Positions 24,817-33,987 of a DNA stretch of 64,000 bases are shown piece after piece. The position numbers and the translations under genes are program-made. How positions within the stretch are numbered: position 1 is the first letter of the stretch; the number at the start of each line of letters is the position of its first letter. The notes below the pieces were generated by a model. That model had not been told where the DNA came from and did no database searches. It saw only the letters and a list, made by a program, of their open reading frames with translations. Source of the DNA: Marinobacter halotolerans (GTDB lineage Bacteria > Pseudomonadota > Gammaproteobacteria > Pseudomonadales > Oleiphilaceae). The DNA lies in contig NZ_VMHP01000002.1 in NCBI RefSeq assembly GCF_008795985.1, forward strand, positions 248,001 to 312,000. Direction: 5' to 3'.

Positions 24817-26910
24817 TCAGAACTCGTAACTCAGAGTGCCGATAACGGTTCGTTTGCTGCCGATGAAGCAGTCACCCCGAGCCAGACAGGAGCTGAAGTA
24901 GGTTTCGTCGGTAATGTTGTTCACATTCACTGCCAGTTCCCAGCGGTTAATACCGTAGGCGACCATGGCGTCCCAAAGGGTCTGGGATGGTGTGCGGATT
25001 TCATCGGCGCCGCCCCAGCTTTCGCCCTGGTAGCGCAGACCGGTCCCGACCCGAAGGCCTGGCAGGCCTGCAGCGGTCAGATCGTGCTGCGTCCAGATCG
25101 AGGCCGTCTGCTCCGGAATGGCAGCCAGACGTGCACCTTCGTTGGTGCCTTCCTTGACCTCTGTGTCGGTGTAAGCGTAGTTGGCGATCAGATCCCAGCT
25201 TGCAGTGACTTCAACCTTGGCTTCCAGCTCGACGCCCCGGGCGCTGGTTTCGCCGTTCTGGATCTGATTGTTCGGATTGTTCGGGTCAGGGGCGCGCCGG
25301 TTTTTCTCCCGCAGATCGTAGATGGTTGCCGTGTAGAGGCTATCTGAGCCGCTGGGCTGGTATTTTGCGCCCACTTCCACCTGTTCGCCTTTCAACGGCT
25401 CCCAGGGATCGCCGTTATTGTCCAGGCCCGTAATTGGCTGGAAAGACTCGGAGTAGCTGATAAAGGGTGTCAGTCCGGAAGCGAACTGGTACATCAGGCC
25501 GACACGGCCGCTGGTTTGTTCATCGGTGAAGGTTCTGCCGCCTTCGGTCTTGTTTTTTGCGTTGTCGTAACGAAGACCCAGCACCGCAATCCAGCGATCA
25601 TTGATAGTCATTTGGTTCTGGGCATAGAAGCCGCTCTGGATGACCGTGTTTTCCGGTTTGTCACTGAAATCGCTGGCGGTCAGTGGGGTGTAGTTGCCGT
25701 AGACGGGATCGAAAACGTTAAGATCGCCCACGTTTTTCTTATAGGCTGAGCGTCCATCACTGACGGCATGCTGATAGTCCCAGCCCGCCAGAAAGGTGTG
25801 GTCCACATTGCCGGTGGTGAAGAGCGCTTCTGCCTGATGATCGGCCGTCAGCGAATCAAGGTTGGGTTTGTTGGCATAGGCCACCCGCGCAATGTCACCG
25901 TTGGGCTGCAATTCCGGGGTGAACTGGGGATAAATGGACTGGTAGTCCACTTCGCTTTCCGAGTAGCGAAGGTTCTGGCGCAGAGTCCAGGTCGCGTTCA
26001 GGTTGTGGCTGAGCAGCGAGGTAACGGCGGTTTCCTCGGTGTTATACCGGTCGAAGTCCGGCTCACTGATAAACAGATCTATGGGAATCTGCGGCAGCCC
26101 GTAAGGCGAGGGTTTCAGGGTGCCTTCAATTGGCAGGAACTGCGCCGTCGTGCCGGTTCGATCCTTCTGATGCAGCGCCATCAGGGTCCACTCAGTCCGA
26201 TCGTTGGGGCGCCAGGTGATTGAGGGCGCAAGAACAACCCGGTTGTCCTCAACCTTGTTGACCTGGGTATCGCTGTCACGGCCAACCGCAATAAACCGGT
26301 ATAGTAGAGAACCATCGTCGGTCAGAGCTCCGGTTGTATCAATTGCTGCCTGCTTCCTGGCATTGTTTCCGAGCTGCAGCTCAAGCTGGGTCTTCTGCTC
26401 TTCCTGGGGGCGTTTGCTTACCAGGTTGATAATGCCGCCAACGTTACCCTGACCATACAGGACGGACGAAGGGCCCCGGACAACCTCAATCCGTTCCAGT
26501 AGGAACGGCTCGGTCCGAGGGCTCTGGTAGAACCCGAAGGTTTTTTTCAGGCCATCAAGAAAAATAACAGGGTCGCCGCCGCGGACTGATTGCCAGTCCC
26601 CGCGGCTGTCCAGCCCATACTGTTCGGCGCCAACGCCCACAGTATATCGCAACGCTTCCTGCACGCTGGTTACGCCCTGGTCATCCATCTGATCGGCGGT
26701 GACCACAGAGATGGACTGCGGGGTTTCGGTAATGGGCGTGGAGGTTTTGGTCGCGCTGCGGCTGTTCTTGGCGACATAACCGTCCACGGGGCCGGTCGGG
26801 TCCTGGTAGGCGTTGGTGGTTACGTCCAGGGGGCTGAGGGTTTCCTGGGCCTGAAGGGGCAGGCCGAGGGTCGCAGTGAGGGCAAAGCTGGCTGTCAGAA
26901 AGGGGCGCAT
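24817..26910 (-). CDS. TonB-dependent siderophore receptor (hydroxamate/FhuA-type)
   Basis: 697-residue outer-membrane receptor. A signal peptide (LTASFALTATLGLPLQA) is followed by the plug domain: TPITETPQSISVVTADQMDDQGVTSVQEALRYTVGV, then RIEVVRGPSSVLYGQGNVGGIINLVSKRP; the remainder is a 22-strand barrel ending in the outer-membrane signature GTLSYEF with terminal Phe. It takes up a ferric siderophore with TonB energy. No N-terminal signalling (STN) extension is seen. The adjacent fhuBCD genes point to a hydroxamate ligand. A Fur-box-like site lies at 26,961-26,979, 50 bases upstream. Confidence 0.92.
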   Translation of the reverse strand: MRPFLTASFALTATLGLPLQAQETLSPLDVTTNAYQDPTGPVDGYVAKNSRSATKTSTPITETPQSISVVTADQMDDQGVTSVQEALRYTVGVGAEQYGLDSRGDWQSVRGGDPVIFLDGLKKTFGFYQSPRTEPFLLERIEVVRGPSSVLYGQGNVGGIINLVSKRPQEEQKTQLELQLGNNARKQAAIDTTGALTDDGSLLYRFIAVGRDSDTQVNKVEDNRVVLAPSITWRPNDRTEWTLMALHQKDRTGTTAQFLPIEGTLKPSPYGLPQIPIDLFISEPDFDRYNTEETAVTSLLSHNLNATWTLRQNLRYSESEVDYQSIYPQFTPELQPNGDIARVAYANKPNLDSLTADHQAEALFTTGNVDHTFLAGWDYQHAVSDGRSAYKKNVGDLNVFDPVYGNYTPLTASDFSDKPENTVIQSGFYAQNQMTINDRWIAVLGLRYDNAKNKTEGGRTFTDEQTSGRVGLMYQFASGLTPFISYSESFQPITGLDNNGDPWEPLKGEQVEVGAKYQPSGSDSLYTATIYDLREKNRRAPDPNNPNNQIQNGETSARGVELEAKVEVTASWDLIANYAYTDTEVKEGTNEGARLAAIPEQTASIWTQHDLTAAGLPGLRVGTGLRYQGESWGGADEIRTPSQTLWDAMVAYGINRWELAVNVNNITDETYFSSCLARGDCFIGSKRTVIGTLSYEF

Positions 26911-26960
26911 TACTTCGTTACCTTGAACTCGAAGGTTAATGGATTGAATGCGCGTATAGT

Positions 26961-26979
26961 AATGATAAGTATTCGTATT
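26961..26979. promoter_or_regulatory. Fur box upstream of the TonB receptor
   Basis: AATGATAAGTATTCGTATT resembles the Fur consensus GATAATGATAATCATTATC in its AATGATAA half and hexamer spacing. It sits 51-69 bases before the receptor start in an AT-rich 124-base gap, the position expected for iron repression. Confidence 0.6.
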
Positions 26980-27034
26980 TGCAATAAAGAATGCCGTGGT
27001 TTAGCCCCTCTGGCAGGTTCCGGTCGACAAAGGC

Positions 27035-29074
27035 TCAGGCACGGCCATGACGGCTGAGCCCCCAGAGGAAGTAGAGGCCACCCACCAACGCCGCCAGCAG
27101 CCCGGCGGGAAGCTGTGCCGGATAAATGACAACCCGGGAAATATAATCGGCCAGGCCCAGCAACAGCCCGCCGGCGAGGGCCGCAACGATCAGTTGCCGG
27201 CCAATGGTTTGCTGGCCCAGTACCCGTGCCAGGTGCGGGGCGATCAGGCCGACAAAGCTTAAAGGCCCGATCACCACGGTTGCAGATGCGGTAAGCAGTG
27301 CGGCAAGCAGCAACAGCAGAATCCGAGCCTTTACCACCGGCAGACCTAGTGAAGAAGCCGACGTATCACCGAGGGGAAGAATCGTCAGTGGCCTCAGCAC
27401 CAGCACCAGGGTGGCAGTGATGGCGAGAATCAGCACCATCAGGCTCATTGCTTCGGTTTCGGAGACCAGCCAGGTTGAGCCATACATCCAGTTGAGCAGT
27501 TGCGAGGCGACGGTGCCGCCGGAGGCCATCACCAGTCGCAGGCCGGCGTCCATGAAGACGTAAAGTGCTAGGCCGCCCAGCAGCAGCTGATTGCCGGCGA
27601 AGTTGTGTTTCCGGGCCAGCAGAATCAGCAGCCCCAATGCGGCAGCCGCACCAAGCGTCGCCCCGCCGAGTTGCCCGGCGCGACCTAGATCAACTCCTGA
27701 CAGAACGATCAGCACCATGACGACGGCCGCACCACCACTGATCCCCAACATTTCGGGGCTGGCCATGGCATTGCCGGTCATCCGCTGGATCAGCGTACCG
27801 GCTAGCCCCAGCGCTACGCCGGCCAGAATGGCCGCCAGCATTCTTGGTCCGCGCCATATCCATGCTTCATCCCATTGCGTGAGGGTAGTCCAGTTCCAGC
27901 CTTCCAGTCCCGGAGACCAACCCATGGAAATAACCATGGTAACCAGCAGCAGCGCAGCCAGAGTCCCCGCGATCACGGTGACCGGCCGACGTGAAGGCAG
28001 GAAGCCGGCTGGGCTGGATTCCTGCCCCGGCATGTGATGACTGTTTTTGAAACCCTGCAGCGCCATCAGGATTATCGGGCCGCCGATCAGGGCAGTTGTG
28101 GTGCCGGTGGGCACCAGTGAACCGTCGCCCCAGGTGGACGCCCAGTGAGCCAGGGTATCAGCCAGAAGCAGCAGGCCACCGCCCAGCAGTGTGCCCCAGA
28201 GTAGGCGTGACGTCAGGGTCCGGGCACCCAGCAAGCGGGCCAGGACCGGTGCCGCAAGACCGATAAAGGCCACCACGCCGACCCGGCTGACCACCGTTGC
28301 CGTCATCAGTACCACCAGCAGCAGTGCCAGCACCCGAATCAGTCCCACCTTTGCCCCCAGCGAACTGGCCGAGGTCTGCCCCAGCTGCATGACTTGCAGC
28401 GGGCGCATCAGCAGTAGCATTAACGCGGCAATCACCAGAACCCTTGGCCAGAGTTCCATGAATGGCTGCCAGTTATTCTGAACCAGGGAGCCGGCACCCC
28501 AGATGAACAGGTTACCGAGCCATTCTCCCTTTAGCAGCAGGAAGGCCATGTTGACCGCCCCCATAAAAAAGGTGATCACCAGGCCGGCCAGAATCACCGT
28601 GACCGGGGAAAATCCAAGGCGCCAGGTCAGCGCGATGACCAGCCCGATGGCCAGCAGGCCGCCGGCAACGGCGACCAGGTCGGGGCTGAAGGCCAACAGC
28701 CCCGGGAAAAACAGCGTAGCCAGCGTGACGCCGAACTGGCCACCGGCTTCCACTCCCAGTGTGGTCGGGGAGGCCAGGGGGTTGCCCAGTATCTGCTGCG
28801 TTACCGCGCCGGCCAGCCCCAGGCCACAACCGATAAGAATCGCGATGGATACTCGTGGCGCCCAGCTGAAATGGGCCAGCACCGACCGGTAATTGTCTTC
28901 ATTGAAGGTCCAGAACGTAGCCAACAGACGCGCCGGCTCAAGCTCGCCGATCCAGGGCGCGGCGCTGGCCAGCAAAGCGCCGAGCCAGAGTAAGCCGGCT
29001 GCCAAAGGTAAGGCCGCAGGCAAGGCTGGTGGCGCTGATATTGTGGTAGGTTCAGCAGAGTATTCACCGGACAT
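27035..29074 (-). CDS. fhuB: Fe(III)-hydroxamate ABC transporter permease FhuB
   Basis: 679-residue fused permease made of two FecCD-type halves, as in FhuB, with about 20 membrane segments. Each half has the cytoplasmic coupling signature (LGQTSASSLG in the first half, LGDTSASSLGLPV in the second) and a GxxxFIGLxAPxLAR segment (VAFIGLAAPVLAR, SFVGLIAPHLAR). It carries siderophore across the inner membrane with FhuC and FhuD. The start overlaps the end of fhuD by 11 bases. Transcribed in the order fhuC-fhuD-fhuB. Confidence 0.92.
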   Translation of the reverse strand: MSGEYSAEPTTISAPPALPAALPLAAGLLWLGALLASAAPWIGELEPARLLATFWTFNEDNYRSVLAHFSWAPRVSIAILIGCGLGLAGAVTQQILGNPLASPTTLGVEAGGQFGVTLATLFFPGLLAFSPDLVAVAGGLLAIGLVIALTWRLGFSPVTVILAGLVITFFMGAVNMAFLLLKGEWLGNLFIWGAGSLVQNNWQPFMELWPRVLVIAALMLLLMRPLQVMQLGQTSASSLGAKVGLIRVLALLLVVLMTATVVSRVGVVAFIGLAAPVLARLLGARTLTSRLLWGTLLGGGLLLLADTLAHWASTWGDGSLVPTGTTTALIGGPIILMALQGFKNSHHMPGQESSPAGFLPSRRPVTVIAGTLAALLLVTMVISMGWSPGLEGWNWTTLTQWDEAWIWRGPRMLAAILAGVALGLAGTLIQRMTGNAMASPEMLGISGGAAVVMVLIVLSGVDLGRAGQLGGATLGAAAALGLLILLARKHNFAGNQLLLGGLALYVFMDAGLRLVMASGGTVASQLLNWMYGSTWLVSETEAMSLMVLILAITATLVLVLRPLTILPLGDTSASSLGLPVVKARILLLLLAALLTASATVVIGPLSFVGLIAPHLARVLGQQTIGRQLIVAALAGGLLLGLADYISRVVIYPAQLPAGLLAALVGGLYFLWGLSRHGRA

Positions 29075-29999
29075 TATCGGAGCCTCCGGCCAGCAGACTG
29101 TCTGTCAGCAGGGTTGCCAGTCTCTTGACGGGGAAAACGCCGCCAAAGGGCCAGACAGGTTCAATCCGGTAAATCTGTTCGCGCTGAACCGGCGGCAGGT
29201 AGGTCCAGAACGGGCTGGCGGACAGTGTCTCTGCCAGGCCTGGCAGGGTAGGCTCGATCACCACAATGCGGCTGTCGGGGTAGGGTGCAATGGCCTCCAG
29301 CCCGACCACCGAGAACCCCCAGTAATTACCCTGGTGAGGCCAGGCGTTCTCCAGACCCAGCGCTGTCAGTGTTCTCTGGTAGAGTCCGTTGGGCGCATAG
29401 ATCCGAACGTGGCGGTCGTCCAGAAAATTGACCAGAGCGACGGGTTGTTCAGTCAGCCCCGCTTGCTCCAGCCGGCGTTTCTGGGTTTCGAGGGTCTGCT
29501 CGATATCCCTGAGCACCGATTCCGCCTGTGCTTCCCGATTCAGCATGTCGCCCAGTGTCGTCAGCATTTCACTGGCTTTTGCGAACGGTTGGCTGTCCTG
29601 TTTGTAGACGCTCACAACATAGGTTGGGGCGATGCGCTGAAGAAGCCTGGCGGCGGGTGCCATTTCCGAGCTGGTCACAATCAGGTCCGGTTCAAGCTGG
29701 GCGATGGCCTCAAGGCTCGGGGCAACCCGGGCGCCCACATTGGCAACCCCTTCAGGCAGCTCCGGTTCTTTTACCCATACTCTGTAGCCGTCCCTGTCTG
29801 CTACGCCGACCGGTTCCACGCCAAGTAGCAGCAGCGCCTCGGTTGCAGCCCAGTTCAGGGTGACCACCCGCTTTGGTGTTTTGTCGAGAGTCAGCGTGCC
29901 CTGTTCGTGCTGCCAGGTGTCTGCCAGGGCAATGGCCGGCAGCACAATGAGCGCAAGGATGATGGTCAACAGGCGCGCCAGCGGGCCCTTAGTGAACAT
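29064..29999 (-). CDS. fhuD: Periplasmic hydroxamate-siderophore-binding protein FhuD
   Basis: 311 residues from the ATG at 29,999, with a Sec signal (LARLLTIILALIVLPAIALA) and the two-lobe type III binding fold. Typical segments are KRVVTLNWAATEALLLLGVEPVGVAD, VGARVAPSLEAIAQLEPDLIVTSSEM and a long connecting helix near 140-165. It delivers ferric siderophore to FhuB. The ATG lies inside the last codons of fhuC (11-base overlap), and the gene end overlaps fhuB by another 11 bases, so the three subunits are translationally coupled. A longer frame upstream of 29,999 has no signal and is rejected. Confidence 0.88.
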   Translation of the reverse strand: MFTKGPLARLLTIILALIVLPAIALADTWQHEQGTLTLDKTPKRVVTLNWAATEALLLLGVEPVGVADRDGYRVWVKEPELPEGVANVGARVAPSLEAIAQLEPDLIVTSSEMAPAARLLQRIAPTYVVSVYKQDSQPFAKASEMLTTLGDMLNREAQAESVLRDIEQTLETQKRRLEQAGLTEQPVALVNFLDDRHVRIYAPNGLYQRTLTALGLENAWPHQGNYWGFSVVGLEAIAPYPDSRIVVIEPTLPGLAETLSASPFWTYLPPVQREQIYRIEPVWPFGGVFPVKRLATLLTDSLLAGGSDNVR

Positions 30000-30762
30000 A
30001 GGAAACCCACTGCCCGGGCGCCCGCTCCATGACACCCATGGGCACACTGTAAATGGTTTCCAGAGTCCGGGTGTCCATGATATCCCGGGGGCTGCCATCG
30101 GCGATCAGCCGGCCGGATTTCAGGGCCACCAGACGGTCACAGAAACGTGCCGCCAGATCCACATCATGCAGCACCACGATGACCGTGAGTTCCCGTTCCG
30201 CGGCAAGGCGATGAACCAGGCGCAGCGTCTCAACCTGATGTTTAACGTCCAGAGCGGAAATAGGCTCGTCCAGCAATAAACACCGGGTCTGCTGGGCCAG
30301 TAGCATGGCAATCCAGGCTCGCTGGCGCTCGCCCCCGGACAATGTGTCCACCGAGCGGTGGCGAAAGGGAGCCAGGTCGGTATCGTCTATGGCCTGGTCT
30401 ATCAGTTGATGGTCTTCGGTGTTGTAGCGACCCAGTGGGCCCCGCCAGGGATAGCGCCCCAGTGCAACCAGCTCACGCACCGTCAGGCCATCAGTACCAG
30501 GGGGATGTTGAGGCAGGTAGCCCACTTTGCGGGCAAATTCCCGCGCGCCGGTGGTCTGGAAGGGTTTGCCGTCCAGCCTTGTGTCGCCGGAGGAGGGGGC
30601 AAGCTGCCTGGCCAAAACCTTTAGCAGGGTGGATTTACCGGAGCCATTATGGCCGAGCAGTCCAGTGACCTCGCCCTCATGAAAGCCAAGGCTGATATCG
30701 CTGAGGATAGCGTTGTCACCGATCTGCACATTCAGGTTGGATACGTCGAAGAAAGCAGGCAT
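29989..30762 (-). CDS. fhuC: Siderophore ABC transporter ATP-binding protein FhuC
   Basis: 257 residues from the ATG at 30,762 (GGAG five bases upstream). Walker A GHNGSGKST, signature LSGGERQRAW, Walker B CLLLDEPISALD and the H-loop VLHDVDLA are all present. It energises FhuB. First gene of the fhuCDB operon; its 79-base upstream gap to the exporter gene contains a Fur-box-like site at 30,801-30,816, implying its own iron-regulated promoter in addition to possible read-through from the exporter gene. Confidence 0.9.
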   Translation of the reverse strand: MPAFFDVSNLNVQIGDNAILSDISLGFHEGEVTGLLGHNGSGKSTLLKVLARQLAPSSGDTRLDGKPFQTTGAREFARKVGYLPQHPPGTDGLTVRELVALGRYPWRGPLGRYNTEDHQLIDQAIDDTDLAPFRHRSVDTLSGGERQRAWIAMLLAQQTRCLLLDEPISALDVKHQVETLRLVHRLAAERELTVIVVLHDVDLAARFCDRLVALKSGRLIADGSPRDIMDTRTLETIYSVPMGVMERAPGQWVSYVH

Positions 30763-30800
30763 GCGGGCTCCAGAAAAACTGAGGCCCGCAGGATAATCTA

Positions 30801-30816
30801 AATGCGAATCACTATC
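30801..30816. promoter_or_regulatory. Fur-box-like site upstream of fhuC
   Basis: Read on the minus strand, GATAGTGATTCGCATT matches the GATAATGATTATCATT pattern at most positions. It lies 39-54 bases before the fhuC start. Confidence 0.5.
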
Positions 30817-30841
30817 AATATATTGATTAGCTGGCCTTAAA

Positions 30842-32632
30842 TCAGACCTGCCCGGTCTGCACCCGCCACTGGGCGGTATAGGCTCCGTCCTGTTCAAGCA
30901 GTTCCTGGTGGGTTCCCTTTTCAATCACCTTGCCGCCTTCGACCACCGCAATGGTGTCGGCCTCCACGATGGTGGACAAACGGTGGGCGATCATGATCAC
31001 GGTGCGGTTATGACCGATGCGTTTCAACGAGCGCTGAATGGCGGCTTCGGTCTCATTGTCCACGGCGCTGGTGGCCTCATCCAGCACCAGAATGGGCGGG
31101 TCCTTCAGCAGGGCTCGGGCCAGGGACAGCCGCTGGCGCTGGCCACCGGACAACCGGATTCCGCGTTCGCCCACCGGCGTTTCCAATCCTTCCGGAAGGG
31201 CTTCAATGAAGGACCAGGCTTCCGCTGTTTTCGCCGCTTCAATGATCTCGGCATCCGAGGCAGCGGGATTGCCGTACGCCAGGTTTTCGCGAATGCTACC
31301 CTCGAACAGGTAAACATCCTGGCTGACCAGCCCGATGGCGCCGCGCAGGGAATTGAGGGTGACGTCCCGAATGGGCTGGCCGTCAATCCGGATTTCGCCC
31401 TGGCCGGGGTCATAGAACCGCAGTAGCAGTTTGATCAGCGTGGACTTGCCGGAACCGGTCGCGCCGACCAGCGCCAGGGTGTTGCCGGCCGGAACCGTCA
31501 GGCTGATATTGCTGATGCCGGCACCGCTGGATGCATAGTGGAAGCTGACGTTGTCCAGCTCGACCATGCCCTTTACCGGTGACTGCAGCGCCTTGCTGCC
31601 TTCGTCCCGAACATGCACGGGCTCGGCCAGAAGGTCGAGAATACGCCGTGTGCTGGCCATTGCGCGCTCGAACAGGTCGATCACCTCGGCCAGGCCGGTC
31701 AGGGGCCAGAGCAGGCGCTGGGTCAGAAACACCAGTACGCCGTAGGCGCCGACGTTGAGTTCACCCTTCAGCGCCATCATCCCGCCTACCGTAAAGGTGG
31801 CGAGGAAACCGGCGAGAATGGCCATGCGAATAATCGGAATGAAGGCGGAGCTAATGCGGATAGCCCGGCGATTGGCCTCCACATAGGCCTCGCTGCTTGC
31901 CTTCAGGCGCTCCGCTTCCCGCTGCTCGGCGGTGAAGCTCTTGATGGTGGCAATGCCGCCCAGGTTATTGGCCAGCCGGCTGGAAAGGTCACCAACTTTT
32001 TCCCGTACATCTGCATACAGTGGCCCGGCCTTGCGTTGGAAGTAGAAAGCGCCCCAGATAATCAGCGGAATCGGGGTAAAGGCCAGCAGGGCGATCAGTG
32101 GTGAAAGTACAAAGAACACCGCGCCCACGGCGACCACGGTGACCACCACCTGGATCATGGCGTTGGCACCGCCGTCCAGGAAGCGTTCAAGCTGGTTAAC
32201 GTCGTCGTTCATGGTGGCCACCAGCTGGCCGGAGCTGCGGGCTTCGAAGAAGCTCATGTCCAGGCGCTGGGCGTGTTCGTAGGCATCCTGCCTGAGATCC
32301 GACTGCAGCCGCTGGGCCAGATTGCGCCAGAGAATCTGGAACAGGTATTCAAACAGGGATTCGCCGGCCCAGATGAAAAAGGTGAGCACCGCCAGAATGG
32401 TGATTTGCTCCTGGGCGGTCTCGAAGCCGAGCCCGGCGACAAAGCTTTCTTCCTGGTTGACCACCACGTCGATGGCCACACCGATCAGGATTTCCGGCGC
32501 GATATCGAACAGTTTGTTGATGATCGAGCAGGTGGTGGCCGCGATGATCTGTCGGCGATATCCTCGAGCGTATTTCAGAAGGCGGGCCAGGGCGGAGAAA
32601 CTGCTGGTGGCTTGGTATTCGTCGCTGGTCAT
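30842..32632 (-). CDS. Exporter-fold ABC transporter (fused permease/ATPase), iron-regulated
   Basis: 596 residues from the ATG at 32,632. The N-terminal half is a six-helix type IV exporter transmembrane domain; the C-terminal half is an ATPase with Walker A GATGSGKST, signature LSGGQRQRLSLA, Walker B ILVLDEATSAVD and the H-loop IAHRLSTI. It is a complete half-transporter, so a homodimer is expected. The longer frame to 32,719 lacks a start; AAGAG precedes ATG 32,632. A strong Fur box at 32,726-32,742 lies about 95 bases upstream and the gene leads into fhuCDB, so siderophore export, or import of the YbtP/Q kind, is plausible. A general lipid or drug exporter is the alternative. Confidence 0.88.
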   Translation of the reverse strand: MTSDEYQATSSFSALARLLKYARGYRRQIIAATTCSIINKLFDIAPEILIGVAIDVVVNQEESFVAGLGFETAQEQITILAVLTFFIWAGESLFEYLFQILWRNLAQRLQSDLRQDAYEHAQRLDMSFFEARSSGQLVATMNDDVNQLERFLDGGANAMIQVVVTVVAVGAVFFVLSPLIALLAFTPIPLIIWGAFYFQRKAGPLYADVREKVGDLSSRLANNLGGIATIKSFTAEQREAERLKASSEAYVEANRRAIRISSAFIPIIRMAILAGFLATFTVGGMMALKGELNVGAYGVLVFLTQRLLWPLTGLAEVIDLFERAMASTRRILDLLAEPVHVRDEGSKALQSPVKGMVELDNVSFHYASSGAGISNISLTVPAGNTLALVGATGSGKSTLIKLLLRFYDPGQGEIRIDGQPIRDVTLNSLRGAIGLVSQDVYLFEGSIRENLAYGNPAASDAEIIEAAKTAEAWSFIEALPEGLETPVGERGIRLSGGQRQRLSLARALLKDPPILVLDEATSAVDNETEAAIQRSLKRIGHNRTVIMIAHRLSTIVEADTIAVVEGGKVIEKGTHQELLEQDGAYTAQWRVQTGQV

Positions 32633-32725
32633 GGGGCGCTCTTGACGGTGATCGTAAAGGGGGGCCGCAAGGGGGCGGCCCTTAAAAAAGAAGCAAAGGG
32701 TAGCTGCTTCGAAGATCAATTAAAA

Positions 32726-32742
32726 GAGAATCATTATCATGA
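32726..32742. promoter_or_regulatory. Strong Fur box upstream of the ABC exporter
   Basis: GAGAATCATTATCATGA is a close match to the 19-bp Fur consensus on either strand (minus-strand reading TCATGATAATGATTCTC). It is the best of the three sites in this region. Confidence 0.75.
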
Positions 32743-32764
32743 AAGGGCTCTGAGCCCCGGTCAT

Positions 32765-33217
32765 TCAGCGTTTCTGGTTGCGTTGCAGCCAGCGGTCCAG
32801 TTTGTCGGCAAATTCCTTGCGGTCGGTCTGGCTGAAGGGCGCTGGCCCGCCGGTAACCTGGCCGGCGCTGCGCATTTCTTCCATGAAGTTGCGCATGGCC
32901 AGGCGCTGGCGGATATTTTCTTTGGTGAAGGCCTGTCCCCGCGGGTTGAAGACGTCGGCGCCTTTTTCGATGGCTTCGGCGGCCAGGGGAATGTCCTGGG
33001 TGATAACAAGGTCGCCTTCGTGCATCTGGTCCATGATTTCGTTGTCGGCGACGTCAAAGCCCTGGGGCACCTGACGGCGTTTGATGTAGGGGCTGGGGGG
33101 CAGGGTGATAACGTGGTTGGCGATGAATGTGGTGTCGATCTGCCAGCGGGCGGCGGCGCGGCAGATTATCTCCCGGATGGGAACGGGGCAGGCGTCGGCG
33201 TCGACCCAGATTGGCAT
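32765..33217 (-). CDS. YaiI/YqxD (DUF188) family protein
   Basis: 150 residues starting IWVDADACPVPIREII, with LVITQDIPLAAEAIEKG, DVFNPRGQAFTKENI and GGPAPFSQTDRKEFADKLDRW. This is the standard layout of the YaiI/YqxD family, a PIN-like fold of unproven nuclease activity. The start ATG at 33,217 follows AAGGA by seven bases; frames extending further upstream lack a start with support. Single gene, upstream of the iron-regulated exporter but separated from it by the Fur site. Confidence 0.92.
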   Translation of the reverse strand: MPIWVDADACPVPIREIICRAAARWQIDTTFIANHVITLPPSPYIKRRQVPQGFDVADNEIMDQMHEGDLVITQDIPLAAEAIEKGADVFNPRGQAFTKENIRQRLAMRNFMEEMRSAGQVTGGPAPFSQTDRKEFADKLDRWLQRNQKR

Positions 33218-33396
33218 AGTGGTTCCTTCATGAAATCCTATTTTGGGCAGTTTACCTGTTGTCGTTGTGAGCCTGCCAATTGGAATCCGCGTATTTGTTA
33301 GAAGGCCTGCAGATTGAGCGGGCTTGCAAGGTTGGGACAGGATCCGGAGATAGCTCCGCGGAAGTGCGGGTTGGCCCCGCTTGGAGGACATTGAAA

Positions 33397-33981
33397 ATGA
33401 AAGCTCGGATTGTTTTAGCAGCGGTCTTACTGTTCGTTATAAGCACGAGTTTTGTGGCGCCGCGCGTGAGTCAGGCGAACGAGGCTGCCGCCTGGGAAGC
33501 CCTGCGTAACGGGGACGCGATTTTAATGATGCGCCATGCCTTGGCACCGGGAACGGGTGATCCTGCCAACTTTGAGTTGGGTGACTGCAGCACGCAGCGG
33601 AACCTGAATGATGCCGGGCGCGAGCAGGCCCGGTCCTGGAAGCCGTTTCTGGCTGAACACGGCATTACCGAAGCGCGGGTATTCAGTAGCCAGTGGTGTC
33701 GATGTATGGATACCGCGACAGAAATGGATATGGGTAAGGTCACCGAGTGGCCGTCCCTGAATTCGTTCTTCCGGGATCGTAGCAGTGCGTCAGAGCAGAC
33801 CCGTCAGACCATCACGAACGTGAACACCCTTGAGGACGGAGCACCGGTGATTCTGGTGTCTCATCAGGTGAACACCACGGCTTTGACCGGCATCTACCCA
33901 TCCTCGAATGAGGGCGTGATCCTCGCCAGGCCATTGACTGAGAATCCCACCATCCTGGCGCGGGTGATGCCGGGGCGTTAA
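33397..33981 (+). CDS. Secreted histidine phosphatase family protein
   Basis: 194 residues with a Sec signal (IVLAAVLLFVISTSFVAPRVSQA) and the phosphoglycerate-mutase fold: AILMMRHALAPGTGDP contains the RHA catalytic motif, GDCSTQRNLNDAGREQA follows, and VILVSHQVN carries the second histidine. It is the periplasmic type found widely in proteobacteria, with an unknown phosphoester substrate. GGAGGA lies nine bases before the ATG. Confidence 0.87.
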   Translation: MKARIVLAAVLLFVISTSFVAPRVSQANEAAAWEALRNGDAILMMRHALAPGTGDPANFELGDCSTQRNLNDAGREQARSWKPFLAEHGITEARVFSSQWCRCMDTATEMDMGKVTEWPSLNSFFRDRSSASEQTRQTITNVNTLEDGAPVILVSHQVNTTALTGIYPSSNEGVILARPLTENPTILARVMPGR

Positions 33982-33987
33982 TCCGGC

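Noticed and set aside
28893..29828. 311-codon plus-strand ORF opposite fhuB/fhuD
   Set aside because: Antisense to a convincing operon; the translation has no known domain.
32273..33301. 342-codon plus-strand ORF across the exporter and YaiI genes
   Set aside because: It would read through two good minus-strand genes and the Fur site; it is a codon-bias shadow.
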